DNA of 64,000 bases from Microbacterium paraoxydans (GTDB lineage: Bacteria > Actinomycetota > Actinomycetes > Actinomycetales > Microbacteriaceae). Positions within the stretch are counted from its first letter, which is position 1. Each line of letters opens with the position of its first letter. Under the pieces are notes generated by a model. The model did not search any database and was not told the DNA's origin. It saw only the letters and a list, made by a program, of their open reading frames with translations. Shown piece by piece: positions 1 to 8,164 of the stretch. A program made the translations under genes and the position numbers. The stretch lies in the NCBI RefSeq assembly GCF_900105335.1, contig NZ_LT629770.1, positions 3,488,214-3,552,213 on the forward strand. The letters run 5' to 3'.

Positions 1-32
1 TTTCCGTTCGCCACGACCCACGAGGATGTGAC

Positions 33-1493
33 ATGGCTTCTGCCGCGCCCGCCCATACCCGCACCGAGACCGATTCGCTGGGGAGCATGGAGATTCCCGC
101 CGACGCGTACTGGGGGATCCACACCGCCCGCGCCGATGCGAACTTCCCGATCACGAAGCGCCCCATCTCGGTCTATCCCGAACTGGTGATCGCCCTCGCG
201 ATGGTGAAGCAGGCCAGCGCCAGGGCCAACAAGGAGATCGGCGTCCTCGACGCCGAGCGGGCCGACCTCATCGACCGCGCGGCACAGCGCGTCATCGACG
301 GCGAGTTCCACGACCAGTTCACGGTCGGCGTCATCCAGGGCGGCGCCGGCACGTCGACGAACATGAACGCGAACGAGGTCATCACCAACATCGCGCTGGA
401 GATGGCCGGACGCGAGAAGGGCGACTACGCCTTCCTCTCTCCGATCGACCACACGAACCGCAGCCAGTCCACAAACGACGTGTACCCGACCGCGGTCAAG
501 ATCGGCCTCTCGCTGACGCTGCGCTCGCTGCTCGACGAGCTGGACGCCCTGCGCGTGGCCTTCCTCGGCAAGGCGGGGGAGTTCCACGACATCCTCAAGG
601 TCGGCCGCACCCAGCTCCAGGACGCCGTGCCCATGACGCTCGGCCAGGAGTTCCACGGCTTCGCCACGACCCTGGGCGAGGACCACAGCCGCCTCACCGA
701 GAACGCCTCGCTCATGTTCGAGATCAACATGGGCGCGACCGCGATCGGCACCGGCATCACGACCCACCCCGATTACGCGCCCGCCGTGCTGAAGCACCTG
801 CGCGAGATCACCGGGCTCGACCTCGAGACGGCCACCGACCTCGTCGAGTCCACGAGCGACACGGGCGCCTTCATGTCGTTCTCCTCGTCGCTCAAGCGGA
901 ACGCCATCAAGCTCTCGAAGATCTGCAACGACCTGCGCCTGCTGTCGTCGGGTCCGCAGGCGGGCCTGGGCGAGATCAACCTTCCCGCACGGCAGGCCGG
1001 CTCCAGCATCATGCCGGGCAAGGTCAACCCGGTGATCCCGGAGGTCGTGAACCAGGTGGCGTTCGCGGTCGTCGGCGCCGACATGACCGTGACCATGGCC
1101 GTCGAGGGCGGTCAGCTCCAGCTCAACGCCTTCGAGCCCGTCATCGCGCACTCGATCTTCCAGTCGATCACCTGGATGCGTCAGGCCATGTGGACGCTGC
1201 GCGTGAACTGTGTCGAGGGCATCACCGCCAACCGTGACCGTCTGGGCGCGATGGTCGGCGCGTCGGTCGGCGTCATCACGGCGCTCACGCCCTTCATCGG
1301 CTACGCAGCGGCCGCCGCCCTGGCCAAGACGGCCCTGCTGACCAACCGCAACGTCGCCGACCTGGTGGTCGAGGCCGGACTCATGTCGCGCGACGAGGTC
1401 ACCAAGCAGCTCTCTCCCGCCCGTCTCTCGGGTCTGGAGGCGGTCACGGCGGCCATCCCGATCGTCACCCCGGACGACCTCATCCAGATCTGA
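33..1493 (+). CDS. aspA: Aspartate ammonia-lyase (aspartase)
   Basis: Converts L-aspartate to fumarate and ammonia in the cytoplasm. The 486-residue length fits the fumarase/aspartase superfamily. Visible motifs are TSTNMNANEV near residue 107 and the superfamily signature GSSIMPGKVNPVIPE near residues 323-337. The ending VNPVIPE, rather than the VNPTQCE of class II fumarases, marks it as aspartase. The ATG follows a GAGG ribosome-binding sequence. The gene is convergent with the next one, and a long hairpin lies between them. Sure of the family, and nearly sure of aspartase over fumarase. Confidence 0.95.
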   Translation: MASAAPAHTRTETDSLGSMEIPADAYWGIHTARADANFPITKRPISVYPELVIALAMVKQASARANKEIGVLDAERADLIDRAAQRVIDGEFHDQFTVGVIQGGAGTSTNMNANEVITNIALEMAGREKGDYAFLSPIDHTNRSQSTNDVYPTAVKIGLSLTLRSLLDELDALRVAFLGKAGEFHDILKVGRTQLQDAVPMTLGQEFHGFATTLGEDHSRLTENASLMFEINMGATAIGTGITTHPDYAPAVLKHLREITGLDLETATDLVESTSDTGAFMSFSSSLKRNAIKLSKICNDLRLLSSGPQAGLGEINLPARQAGSSIMPGKVNPVIPEVVNQVAFAVVGADMTVTMAVEGGQLQLNAFEPVIAHSIFQSITWMRQAMWTLRVNCVEGITANRDRLGAMVGASVGVITALTPFIGYAAAAALAKTALLTNRNVADLVVEAGLMSRDEVTKQLSPARLSGLEAVTAAIPIVTPDDLIQI

Positions 1494-1500
1494 GCGTCGG

Positions 1501-1555
1501 CCGGATATGCGAAGGGGACGGGAGCTCGAAGCTCCCGTCCCCTTCGCGTATCCGG
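1501..1555. terminator. Bidirectional hairpin terminator between convergent genes
   Basis: Two 26-base arms (1501-1526 and 1530-1555) pair with a single G-U position around a 3-base CGA loop. The hairpin lies between the aspartase stop and the stop of the facing gene at 1557, so it can serve both. There is no clear U tract on either side. Confidence 0.8.
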
Positions 1556-1556
1556 G

Positions 1557-2426
1557 TCAGTCGAGGATGCGGCAGTGCGTCGTGAGCTCGCCGATCCCGT
1601 CGATGCCGACCGTGACGGTCGAGCGGTCGCGGAGGAAGATCTGCGGGTCGCGCGAGTAGCCGGCACCGCCGGGGCTGCCCGTGGAGATCAGGGTGCCGGG
1701 GAGCAGGGTGAGCGACTGGGAGAGGTGGGCGATGAGCTTCGCCACCGAGCGCACCATCTGGTCGGTGCTGGCGTCCTGCACGGTGTGTCCGTCCACGACG
1801 GTCCAGATGTGGAGGTCCTGCGGGTCGGCGATCTCGTCGGCGGTCACCGCGAAGGGCCCGGTGGGGGTGAAGCCGTCGAACGACTTGCAGCGGGACCACT
1901 GCGCCTCGGAGAACTGGATGTTCCGCGCGGTGATGTCGTTGACCACCGTGTAGCCCCACACGTGCGTCAGGGCATCGGCTTCCGGGACGTCCTTCGCGGG
2001 GGTGCCGATGAGCACGCCCAGCTCGGCCTCGTAGTCGACGGCCTCGCTGAGACTCCGGGGCCAGGACGTGGTCTGGTCGTGACCGGTCAGCGAGTTCGGC
2101 CACAGCGTGAACACGGTCGGTGCGGCGTCGGTCTTGAGTCCGAGCTCGCTGGAGTGCGCGGCGTAGTTGAGGCCGACGGCGAGCACGGCCGGCGGCGCGA
2201 TCACGGCGGAGGCGAACCCCCAGCCGGTCAGCGGGTGGCGCGGGGCCGTGCCGCCGCGCAGGGCGGCGCGGAGCTCGTCGAGTCCGGCGTCTCCTCGCTC
2301 GATCAGCTGCTGCAGGGTGGCAGGCGCGTCGGACAGGAGATCGGAGACGAGGATGGCGTCCGAGTCCTCCACCACGGCGAGAACCGCCTGGGAGGAGTCT
2401 GGACGGCGCAGGTGAGCGAACCGCAT
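1557..2426 (-). CDS. Fumarylacetoacetate hydrolase family protein
   Basis: A 289-residue FAH-family protein. These enzymes hydrolyse or decarboxylate beta-keto acids at a divalent metal in catabolic pathways. The family pattern is visible: VGLNYAAHSSELG near residues 84-96, the metal-ligand stretch DYEAELGVLIG near 131-141, then WGYTVVNDITARN, and a Gly-rich TGSPGGAGYSR near the C-terminus. The start is ATG. The substrate cannot be read from sequence: fumarylpyruvate, acylpyruvate and 2-hydroxyhepta-2,4-diene-1,7-dioate branches look alike. No catabolic partner is adjacent, so the pathway is unknown. Confidence 0.85.
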   Translation of the reverse strand: MRFAHLRRPDSSQAVLAVVEDSDAILVSDLLSDAPATLQQLIERGDAGLDELRAALRGGTAPRHPLTGWGFASAVIAPPAVLAVGLNYAAHSSELGLKTDAAPTVFTLWPNSLTGHDQTTSWPRSLSEAVDYEAELGVLIGTPAKDVPEADALTHVWGYTVVNDITARNIQFSEAQWSRCKSFDGFTPTGPFAVTADEIADPQDLHIWTVVDGHTVQDASTDQMVRSVAKLIAHLSQSLTLLPGTLISTGSPGGAGYSRDPQIFLRDRSTVTVGIDGIGELTTHCRILD

Positions 2427-2515
2427 GGTTCTACGCTACCGGGTGCGTGCGGCCGGTCGGGTGGAGGAAGCCCCCAGAGCCCGGCGCGGATGCTTGTGCC
2501 CCATAAGCTTTGAGC

Positions 2516-3808
2516 ATGACCTTCGGAGGACCGTCCGACCCCCAGCAGCCCGCCCGGTACACGCCGCCGTCCGCGCAGCCGAGTGCGTACTCCGCCGCGC
2601 AGTACGCGCAGTCGCCGTATCTGCCGCCGTCGTTCGGACAGCAGCCCGGCTATGCGTCGGCCCTCGCGCAGCCGACGCCCTACACGCCGCCGGCTCCCGT
2701 CGCGCCGTCGCCCGCGGAGTCGCTGCCGGCTCTCCCGGTGCCGAACAAGAAGGGCCGGACGATCTCGCTGTGGCTGTTCGGCTTCCTCGGGTTCCTCCTC
2801 CTGGCGCTCATCGGCTACTTCGGCTGGGCGCTCGGACCGACCGCATCGGTCATCGGGCTCGTCCTGGCGTTGATCCCGCTCACGATCGTCTTCCTCGGGG
2901 TGCGCATGATCGACCGGTGGGAGCCGGAGCCCAAGCGTCTCGTGGCGTTCGCCATCGCCTGGGGTGCCGTGGCCGCGGTCGGCCTCACGCTCCTCGTCGA
3001 CATCGGCCTCACGATGCTGTTCGACATCCGCTCCGAGGAGTTCTCCGCGGTGGTCCAGGCTCCCATCGTCGAGGAGTTCTGGAAGGGCCTCGGGGTCTTC
3101 CTCATCTTCCTGCTCGCGCGGCGCTCCTTCGACGGTCCGGTGGACGGCGTCGTGTACGGGGCGCTTGTCGGCGCGGGGTTCGCGTTCACCGAGAACATCC
3201 AGTACTTCGCCATCAGCCTGATCGAGGGCGGCGGAGAGCAGCTCGGCGTCACCTTCATCGTGCGCGCGGTGCTGTCGCCGTTCGCCCACGCGATGTTCAC
3301 CTCGCTGACCGGGTTCGCGATCGGCCTCGTGGCTCGCCGGCACGCTTCCGCGGGAGCGGCCGCCGGCGCGGGCCTGCTCGGCATGGTCGGGGCGATCCTC
3401 CTGCACGGCCTGTGGAACGGCTCGGCCACCTTCGCCGACTTCTTCGGGCTCTACTTCACCCTGCAGGTGCCGCTGTTCATCGGCTTCATCCTCGGGATCG
3501 TCGCGCTGCGGCGAGAGGAGGCGCGGCTCACGCGGGCGCGCCTGGCCGAGTACGCGGCCGCCGGCTGGTTCACGCCGGAGGAGGTCACGATGCTCGCCAC
3601 GCCCGCCGGGCGCAAGGTCGGGCTGGCGTGGGCGGCGCAGCTGCGCGGCGACCGCCGGCCGCTGATGCGTGAGTTCATCAAGGACGCGACGGCGCTGGCG
3701 GCTGTCCGCCAGCGGGCGATCACCGGTCGCGACCCGCTCGCGGTCGAGGACGAGCGTGCCCTGCTGATCCGGACGAGGGCGGCACGAGCCGCGCTACTGG
3801 CCTACTGA
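2516..3808 (+). CDS. PrsW family intramembrane metalloprotease
   Basis: A multi-pass membrane protein of about 430 residues. The first 75 or so residues are rich in Pro, Gln, Tyr and Ala and should be cytoplasmic. About eight hydrophobic segments follow. PrsW-family motifs are present: EEFWKG (the EExxK element), FAFTENIQY, PFAHAMFTS and LHGLWN, which together carry the presumed metal ligands. PrsW in Bacillus cleaves the anti-sigma factor RsiW; no sigma/anti-sigma pair is nearby, so the target is unknown. A TTG at 2510 is also in frame, but the ATG at 2516 is preferred. A composite hairpin follows. Confidence 0.88.
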   Translation: MTFGGPSDPQQPARYTPPSAQPSAYSAAQYAQSPYLPPSFGQQPGYASALAQPTPYTPPAPVAPSPAESLPALPVPNKKGRTISLWLFGFLGFLLLALIGYFGWALGPTASVIGLVLALIPLTIVFLGVRMIDRWEPEPKRLVAFAIAWGAVAAVGLTLLVDIGLTMLFDIRSEEFSAVVQAPIVEEFWKGLGVFLIFLLARRSFDGPVDGVVYGALVGAGFAFTENIQYFAISLIEGGGEQLGVTFIVRAVLSPFAHAMFTSLTGFAIGLVARRHASAGAAAGAGLLGMVGAILLHGLWNGSATFADFFGLYFTLQVPLFIGFILGIVALRREEARLTRARLAEYAAAGWFTPEEVTMLATPAGRKVGLAWAAQLRGDRRPLMREFIKDATALAAVRQRAITGRDPLAVEDERALLIRTRAARAALLAY

Positions 3809-3827
3809 GCGGCACGCCCGGAGACAG

Positions 3828-3878
3828 ACTCAGCGCCCGGTGCTGCGGCGATGCCTGCATGTCTCCCGGGCGCTGAGT
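3828..3878 (+). terminator. Hairpin after the PrsW-like gene
   Basis: ACTCAGCGCCCGG (3828-3840) pairs perfectly over 13 bases with 3866-3878. The 25-base loop is long for an intrinsic terminator, and GGAGACA/TGTCTCC flanking the left arm could form an alternative pairing. A short T-rich stretch follows. Confidence 0.55.
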
Positions 3879-4021
3879 TGATCTGCCACCAGGGTGCACC
3901 CGGCCCCGGGGATGTGTCAAGGGTCTCCGTGACGGGCAGCCACGGCGGCTCGACGAGGTGTTCGCTGTGAGCAGGTGCGGTCGCGTTGACCGGGCGCGCG
4001 ACGGTCGGGTTGGATGGAGCC

Positions 4022-4390
4022 ATGACTGATCGCACAAAGCCCGAGTTCGACGCCCCGACCGGCCCTGCCCCCGCAGAACTGGTCATCCGCGACATCATCG
4101 AGGGTGACGGTGCCGAGGCCAAGCCCGGCGACACCGTGACCGTCCACTACGCCGGCGTGGAGTTCGAGTCCGGCGAGGAGTTCGACTCGTCGTGGGGTCG
4201 CGGCGAGACCATCCAGTTCCCGCTTCGCGGCCTGATCCAGGGCTGGCAGGACGGCATCCCCGGCATGAAGGTCGGCGGTCGCCGCGAGCTGATCATCCCG
4301 CCGCACCTCGCCTACGGCCCGGCCGGGGGAGGACACTTCCTCTCCGGCAAGACGCTGATCTTCATCATCGATCTCGTCGCCGTCGGCTGA
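4022..4390 (+). CDS. FKBP-type peptidyl-prolyl cis-trans isomerase
   Basis: A cytoplasmic proline isomerase and folding helper of 122 residues, essentially one FKBP domain. Family landmarks: DTVTVHYAGVEFESGEEFDSSW, then a core containing IQGWQDGIPGMKVGGRRELIIPP and a C-terminal LIFIIDLVAVG strand. The ATG at 4022 is chosen because GGATGGAG lies just upstream; an in-frame upstream ATG at 3986 would add 12 unconserved residues. There is no signal peptide, so this is the small soluble actinobacterial form. Monocistronic, with its own hairpin terminator. Confidence 0.93.
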   Translation: MTDRTKPEFDAPTGPAPAELVIRDIIEGDGAEAKPGDTVTVHYAGVEFESGEEFDSSWGRGETIQFPLRGLIQGWQDGIPGMKVGGRRELIIPPHLAYGPAGGGHFLSGKTLIFIIDLVAVG

Positions 4391-4403
4391 CATCCTCGTT
4401 CGG

Positions 4404-4436
4404 AAGCGCCCCGCCCCCTGTGGTGTGGGGCGCTTT
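4404..4436 (+). terminator. Hairpin terminator after the FKBP gene
   Basis: AAGCGCCCC (4404-4412) pairs with GGGGCGCTT (4427-4435), followed by T. It lies 14 bases after the FKBP stop. Confidence 0.7.
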
Positions 4437-4468
4437 CGACGTCTCCGGACTTTCTGCTCGTCACGGGA

Positions 4469-4488
4469 ATACATGCGAGTGAATGTAT
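4469..4488 (+). promoter_or_regulatory. Palindromic operator-like site upstream of the YceI gene
   Basis: ATACATGCGAGTGAATGTAT is an inverted repeat with ATACAT/ATGTAT half-sites separated by 8 bases, 79 bases before the YceI start. A similar element, ACATGCAAATGAAT, lies in the promoter of the flavin monooxygenase gene at 13.7 kb. Its size and symmetry suit a MarR-type dimer; that identity is inference. Confidence 0.5.
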
Positions 4489-4567
4489 GTTGTGGGAAGG
4501 GTGCCGCGGACGATCGCGGTGCCATCCCTTCGCCGCCGCCGCGGCCGACGTCTCCTGAGGAGCAACC

Positions 4568-5122
4568 ATGAGCAGCATCGACATCCCCGGTTACCGCCCC
4601 GGCACCTGGGTCCTGGACCCGTCCCACAGCGAGGTGACCTTCAGCGTCCGCCACATGATGATCTCGAAGGTGCGCGGCACCTTCGGCGTGAAGAGCGCGA
4701 CGCTCGTGGCCCCGGAGAACCCCCTCGACGCCAAGGTCGAGGCCTCGGTCGACGTGACCTCCGTCGACACGAAGGACGAGGGCCGTGACCAGCACCTCCG
4801 CTCCGCCGACTTCTTCGACACCGAGAACTTCCCGACCATGGACTTCGTCTCGACCGGCGCGCGCGTCGAGGGCGGCGACTTCCTCGTGGACGGCGACCTC
4901 ACCATCCGGGGCATCACCAAGCCCGTCACCTTCGAGCTCGACTTCGGCGGCTTCGGCAGCGACCCGTGGGGCAACTACAAGGCCGGTGCCTCCGCCAAGA
5001 CCGTCATCAACCGCGAGGACTTCGGCCTCACCTGGAACGCCGCGCTGGAGACCGGCGGAGTGCTCGTCGGCAAGGACGTCACGATCACGCTCGACCTCCA
5101 GGGTGCGCTGCAGCAGGACTGA
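4568..5122 (+). CDS. YceI family polyisoprenoid-binding-like protein
   Basis: A 184-residue lipocalin-like barrel protein. Typical YceI features: GTWVLDPSHSEVTFSVRHMM near the start, VEASVDVTSVDTKDEGRDQHLRS-type strands and the conserved RSADFFD segment, then GDLTIRGITKPV and a C-terminal NREDFGLTWN. YceI relatives bind isoprenoid or amide lipids. There is no signal peptide, so this one is cytoplasmic, as is common in actinobacteria. A strong GAGGAG ribosome-binding site precedes the ATG. The palindrome upstream suggests repressor control, possibly shared with the flavin monooxygenase operon. The physiological ligand is unknown. Confidence 0.9.
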   Translation: MSSIDIPGYRPGTWVLDPSHSEVTFSVRHMMISKVRGTFGVKSATLVAPENPLDAKVEASVDVTSVDTKDEGRDQHLRSADFFDTENFPTMDFVSTGARVEGGDFLVDGDLTIRGITKPVTFELDFGGFGSDPWGNYKAGASAKTVINREDFGLTWNAALETGGVLVGKDVTITLDLQGALQQD

Positions 5123-5139
5123 CGCGCGCAGACCTCTCC

Positions 5140-5169
5140 GAACCCCGGGCCCGTCAGGGCTCGGGGTTC
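5140..5169. terminator. Bidirectional hairpin whose loop touches the facing stop codon
   Basis: GAACCCCGGGCCC (5140-5152) pairs with GGGCTCGGGGTTC (5157-5169) with one mismatch or wobble. The complementary-strand stop codon of the MFS gene (5154-5156) lies in the four-base loop, so the right arm is also the end of the MFS coding sequence. Confidence 0.7.
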
Positions 5170-6449
5170 TCTGCGTCGTAGGCGCGGAACCGCGGGTGCC
5201 GACGGGCGAGGAGGGCGACGAGGACGATCACGAGGATGCCGCCGAGCAGCGGGGGGAACCACAGCGACGTCAGCGTCGCGAGGGTCCCGGCGTAGAGGGC
5301 GCCGACGCGGGGGCCGCCGGTCACCACGACGACGAAGAGCCCCTGCAGGCGTCCGCGCATGGCGTCGGGTACCGCGGCCTGCATCATGGTGTTCCGATAG
5401 ATCGAGCTGATGTTGTCCGAGGCGCCGGAGAGCGCGAGCGCCACGCAGGCGGCGACGATGAGCAGGACGTGCGGCCGGTCCTCACCGGCGGGCGTCGCGG
5501 AGAACGCGCCGATCAGGAGGACGACGCCGAACAGGGCGATCGCGGCGCCGTAGGCCTCGATGGCACGGGCGATCCCACGACCGTGCCACCGGTACTGCAC
5601 CACGCGGCCGGAGAACAGGCTCGAGGAGAAGGTGCCGACGGCGACCGCGGCCGTGAGGATGCCGGTCGTGAACGCCCCGCCGCCGAGGATCACGGTGCCC
5701 AGCGCCGGGAAGAGCACGAGGGGCTGCCCGAAGGTCATCGCGATGATGTCCATGACGTACTGCATCCGGATGTTGCCCGCCCGTCGGAGGAAGCGCCAGC
5801 CGTCGACGAGTGAGGCGAAGCCGGGGCGCACGGTGTCGCCTTCGGGGCGCAGGGCGGGGAGGGTCCACAGTCCGAGGAACATCGACAGCATGAGCACGAC
5901 GTCGATCGTGTACGTCCAGCCGTACCCGGTGAGGGCCACGAGGAGTCCGGCCAGCGCGGGGCCGGCCATGACCGTGAGTCCGAAGGCGACGCCGTTGAGC
6001 GCGGACGCGGCGGCGAGCATGCGGCGGGGGATGAGCCGGGGGACGATCGCCGTCCGGGTGGCCATGCCGACGGAGTTCGCCGCCGAATTCACGATGCTCA
6101 GCGCGTACAGCCACCAGATCGTCTCCGTCCCCGTCCACGTGAGCGCGGCGAGGAGCGCGGTGGAGGCGAACGTCACGGTGGCCGCGATCAGCGCGACCCG
6201 CCGGCGGTCGAACGCGTCGGCGAGCATGCCGCCGTACAGACCGGCGAGGATCATCGGGAGAAGGCCGGCGACGGCGATCATCGAGACGGCGAACGTGCTC
6301 TCGGTCAGTTCGAACACGTGCAGCATCACGGTCACGATGGTGAGCTGACCGCCGATGCCGGCGAGCGTCGAGCCGATCCACATCCGGGCGAAGGCCGGGC
6401 TCGCCTTCAGCGGGGTGAGGTCGATCAGATGGCCGCGTCGGGAGCTCAC
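5154..6449 (-). CDS. MFS transporter
   Basis: A 431-residue inner-membrane permease with about twelve hydrophobic segments and a basic C-terminal tail. The pattern resembles the MFS_3 / enterobactin-exporter-like group: [25 protein letters not shown] at the N-terminus, [18 protein letters not shown] in the loop between helices 2 and 3 (the MFS signature loop), and a central charged loop near residue 210. The group exports drugs or siderophores; the substrate cannot be read here. GTG start. The gene is monocistronic and convergent with the YceI gene. Confidence 0.85.
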   Translation of the reverse strand: MSSRRGHLIDLTPLKASPAFARMWIGSTLAGIGGQLTIVTVMLHVFELTESTFAVSMIAVAGLLPMILAGLYGGMLADAFDRRRVALIAATVTFASTALLAALTWTGTETIWWLYALSIVNSAANSVGMATRTAIVPRLIPRRMLAAASALNGVAFGLTVMAGPALAGLLVALTGYGWTYTIDVVLMLSMFLGLWTLPALRPEGDTVRPGFASLVDGWRFLRRAGNIRMQYVMDIIAMTFGQPLVLFPALGTVILGGGAFTTGILTAAVAVGTFSSSLFSGRVVQYRWHGRGIARAIEAYGAAIALFGVVLLIGAFSATPAGEDRPHVLLIVAACVALALSGASDNISSIYRNTMMQAAVPDAMRGRLQGLFVVVVTGGPRVGALYAGTLATLTSLWFPPLLGGILVIVLVALLARRHPRFRAYDAENPEP

Positions 6450-6534
6450 AGGGCGATCTTCTTCTGCACATCCCGAGCCTAGTTGACCGGTGGACCCCGG
6501 TCCGGACCCCGTGTCCCGCCGTGGTCGTTCGGGC

Positions 6535-6543
6535 TGGTAGACT
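6535..6543 (+). promoter_or_regulatory. Extended -10 promoter element for rpsO
   Basis: TGGTAGACT fits the actinobacterial extended -10 form TGnTAnnnT, 92 bases before the rpsO ATG. No good -35 hexamer is visible, as is common with extended -10 promoters. Inference from sequence only. Confidence 0.4.
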
Positions 6544-6634
6544 CGTCAGGTTGCCGTTCGATCGGCCGCGGATAAAGAGAGCTCACGCATCAGGCGTCGG
6601 GCGCCGCGCAACAAGCAGAGAGGGGATCGAATCT

Positions 6635-6904
6635 ATGGCACTGGAAGCAGACGTCAAGAAGGCGATCATCGAAGAGTACGCGACGCACCCCGGTGACACC
6701 GGATCCCCCGAGGTGCAGGCCGCGATGCTGACGCAGCGCATCAAGGACCTCACCGAGCACCTGAAGGAGCACAAGCACGACCACCACTCGCGTCGTGGTC
6801 TGTTCCTGCTCGTGGGTCAGCGCCGTCGTCTGCTCGGCTACCTCCAGAGCGTCGACATCGAGCGGTACCGCTCGCTGATCGCACGCCTTGGTCTTCGCCG
6901 ATAA
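6635..6904 (+). CDS. rpsO: 30S ribosomal protein S15
   Basis: An 89-residue ribosomal protein that binds the central domain of 16S rRNA and helps form intersubunit bridge B4. Conserved landmarks are [20 protein letters not shown], the [16 protein letters not shown] rRNA contact region and the C-terminal [12 protein letters not shown]. The ATG at 6635 is right by family length; upstream in-frame codons are leader. GAGAGGGG forms the ribosome-binding site. In most bacteria pnp follows directly; here it lies 13.4 kb away. Confidence 0.98.
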   Translation: MALEADVKKAIIEEYATHPGDTGSPEVQAAMLTQRIKDLTEHLKEHKHDHHSRRGLFLLVGQRRRLLGYLQSVDIERYRSLIARLGLRR

Positions 6905-6946
6905 GGCACCACGGACCCAGCGTTCAATCGCGCAGAACATTCTTGA

Positions 6947-6977
6947 GAAGGCCGCCCCACGGTGTGGGGCGGCCTTC
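6947..6977 (+). terminator. rpsO terminator
   Basis: A perfect 14-base stem (6947-6960 with 6964-6977) and a GGT loop, 42 bases after the rpsO stop and just before the facing oxygenase gene. It should end transcription from at least the rpsO side. Confidence 0.8.
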
Positions 6978-7009
6978 GTCATGTCCGGGATGACGCGTCG
7001 CGGAGCCTG

Positions 7010-8014
7010 TCAGGCGGGCGTCCGGACCAGATCGGGGTGGTGGATGGCCGCCACGTCGGGGTGCGCGCGCAGTCGCGACTTCATGGCGTTCTCGCCGTAG
7101 GTCGCGTGGATCGGATTGCTCGGGTCCTCGGTGATTCCGGTGGCCTCGGCGGCGAGGTCGGCGGGGAGCTCGAGCAACGGCAGCTGCTGGTCGAGGGCGG
7201 GGTTGAAGAAGAACGGGATCGAGATGCGCTCCTCGGGCGCCCGCGGCGAGATCACCCGATGGTTCGTCGCCTTGAGGTAGCCGCCGGTGGCGTACTCGAG
7301 CAGCTCGCCGATGTTGACGACGAAGGCGCCGGGCACCGGGGGAGCCGACACCCACTCGCCGTCACGCTCGACCTGGAGCCCGCCCTTGCCGGGCTCGACC
7401 CAGAGCAGCGTCAGCACCCCGGAGTCCTTGTGCGCGCCGACGCCCTGCTGCGGTTCCGGCTCGTTCGTGCCCGGGTACCGCACGATCTTGATCAGGGTCG
7501 ACGGATCGCGGAACGTCTCGTCGAAGTAGGTCTCCTCGGCCCCGAGAGTGAGGGCCCAGGCGCGCAGGAGCTTGCGGGCGATCTCCGTCAGGGCGTCGTG
7601 CCACTCGGTGACGACCTGCTTCAGCTCGGGCTGGGCGGCCGGCCAGAGGTTGGGGCCGATGAGGCGGTTGAAGGCGGGGCCGTCGTCCACCGGCTCGCGC
7701 TCGGGGCCGATGTCGATCTGCTCGCGCCAGTCGACCTTGCCCTGCGTCCGTTCCCCGCCGATCCGGGTGTAGCCGCGGAAGTGCGGGCTGTTGACGTTCT
7801 CGATCGCGAGCTTGTCCTCCTCCGGCAGGGCGAAGAAGTCGAGGGCCGCCTGGTGCAGCCGCGCCTCGAGTTCCGGTGAGATCCCAGTGCCGGCGAGGTA
7901 GAAGAAGCCGACGTCGTGAGTGGCCGCGCGGAGGTCGTCGCGGAAGCGCGCCGCGGCCTCGGGGCCGTCGTCGAGCTGGGACAGGTCGAGGATGGGGAGC
8001 GAGAGTTCAGCCAT
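7010..8014 (-). CDS. Isopenicillin N synthase-like 2OG-Fe(II) oxygenase
   Basis: A 334-residue non-heme iron oxygenase of the isopenicillin N synthase/plant dioxygenase family. The N-terminal DIOX_N part begins with LSLPILDLSQ. The iron ligands are visible as HKD in VGAHKDSGVLTLLW and the later His in KATNHRVISP, where the Arg of RxS would bind the 2-oxoglutarate carboxylate. The bacterial members are mostly uncharacterised; oxidation of a small acid, amine or flavonoid-like molecule is possible. No biosynthetic cluster is adjacent. The start is ATG. Confidence 0.88.
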   Translation of the reverse strand: MAELSLPILDLSQLDDGPEAAARFRDDLRAATHDVGFFYLAGTGISPELEARLHQAALDFFALPEEDKLAIENVNSPHFRGYTRIGGERTQGKVDWREQIDIGPEREPVDDGPAFNRLIGPNLWPAAQPELKQVVTEWHDALTEIARKLLRAWALTLGAEETYFDETFRDPSTLIKIVRYPGTNEPEPQQGVGAHKDSGVLTLLWVEPGKGGLQVERDGEWVSAPPVPGAFVVNIGELLEYATGGYLKATNHRVISPRAPEERISIPFFFNPALDQQLPLLELPADLAAEATGITEDPSNPIHATYGENAMKSRLRAHPDVAAIHHPDLVRTPA

Positions 8015-8119
8015 GGACCGAGGCTATGTCGGGGATGTGGCCGGAGGACGCTCTGTTGCACTCCATTACCTCCGGCGGTGGTGTCGGGGCGGCGCCGGTC
8101 GCGGTGCTAGAGTCTCGGT

Positions 8120-8140
8120 GGTAAGGGATGCCTTACCTCA
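8120..8140 (+). promoter_or_regulatory. DtxR/IdeR-like iron box upstream of efeU
   Basis: GGTAAGG (8120-8126) and CCTTACC (8131-8137) form a perfect inverted repeat. The 19-mer TAAGGGATGCCTTACCTCA at 8122-8140 matches the DtxR consensus at about 13 of 19 positions. It lies about 25 bases before efeU and just downstream of a possible -10 (TAGAGT, 8108-8113), a repressing position. Iron-dependent control of efeUOB is the expected meaning. Confidence 0.65.
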
Positions 8141-8164
8141 GTCGTCAGTCAGAGAGTGTCTCCC

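Noticed and set aside
33-1493. Class II fumarase as the identity of the first gene
   Set aside because: The signature continues as VNPVIPE, the aspartase form.
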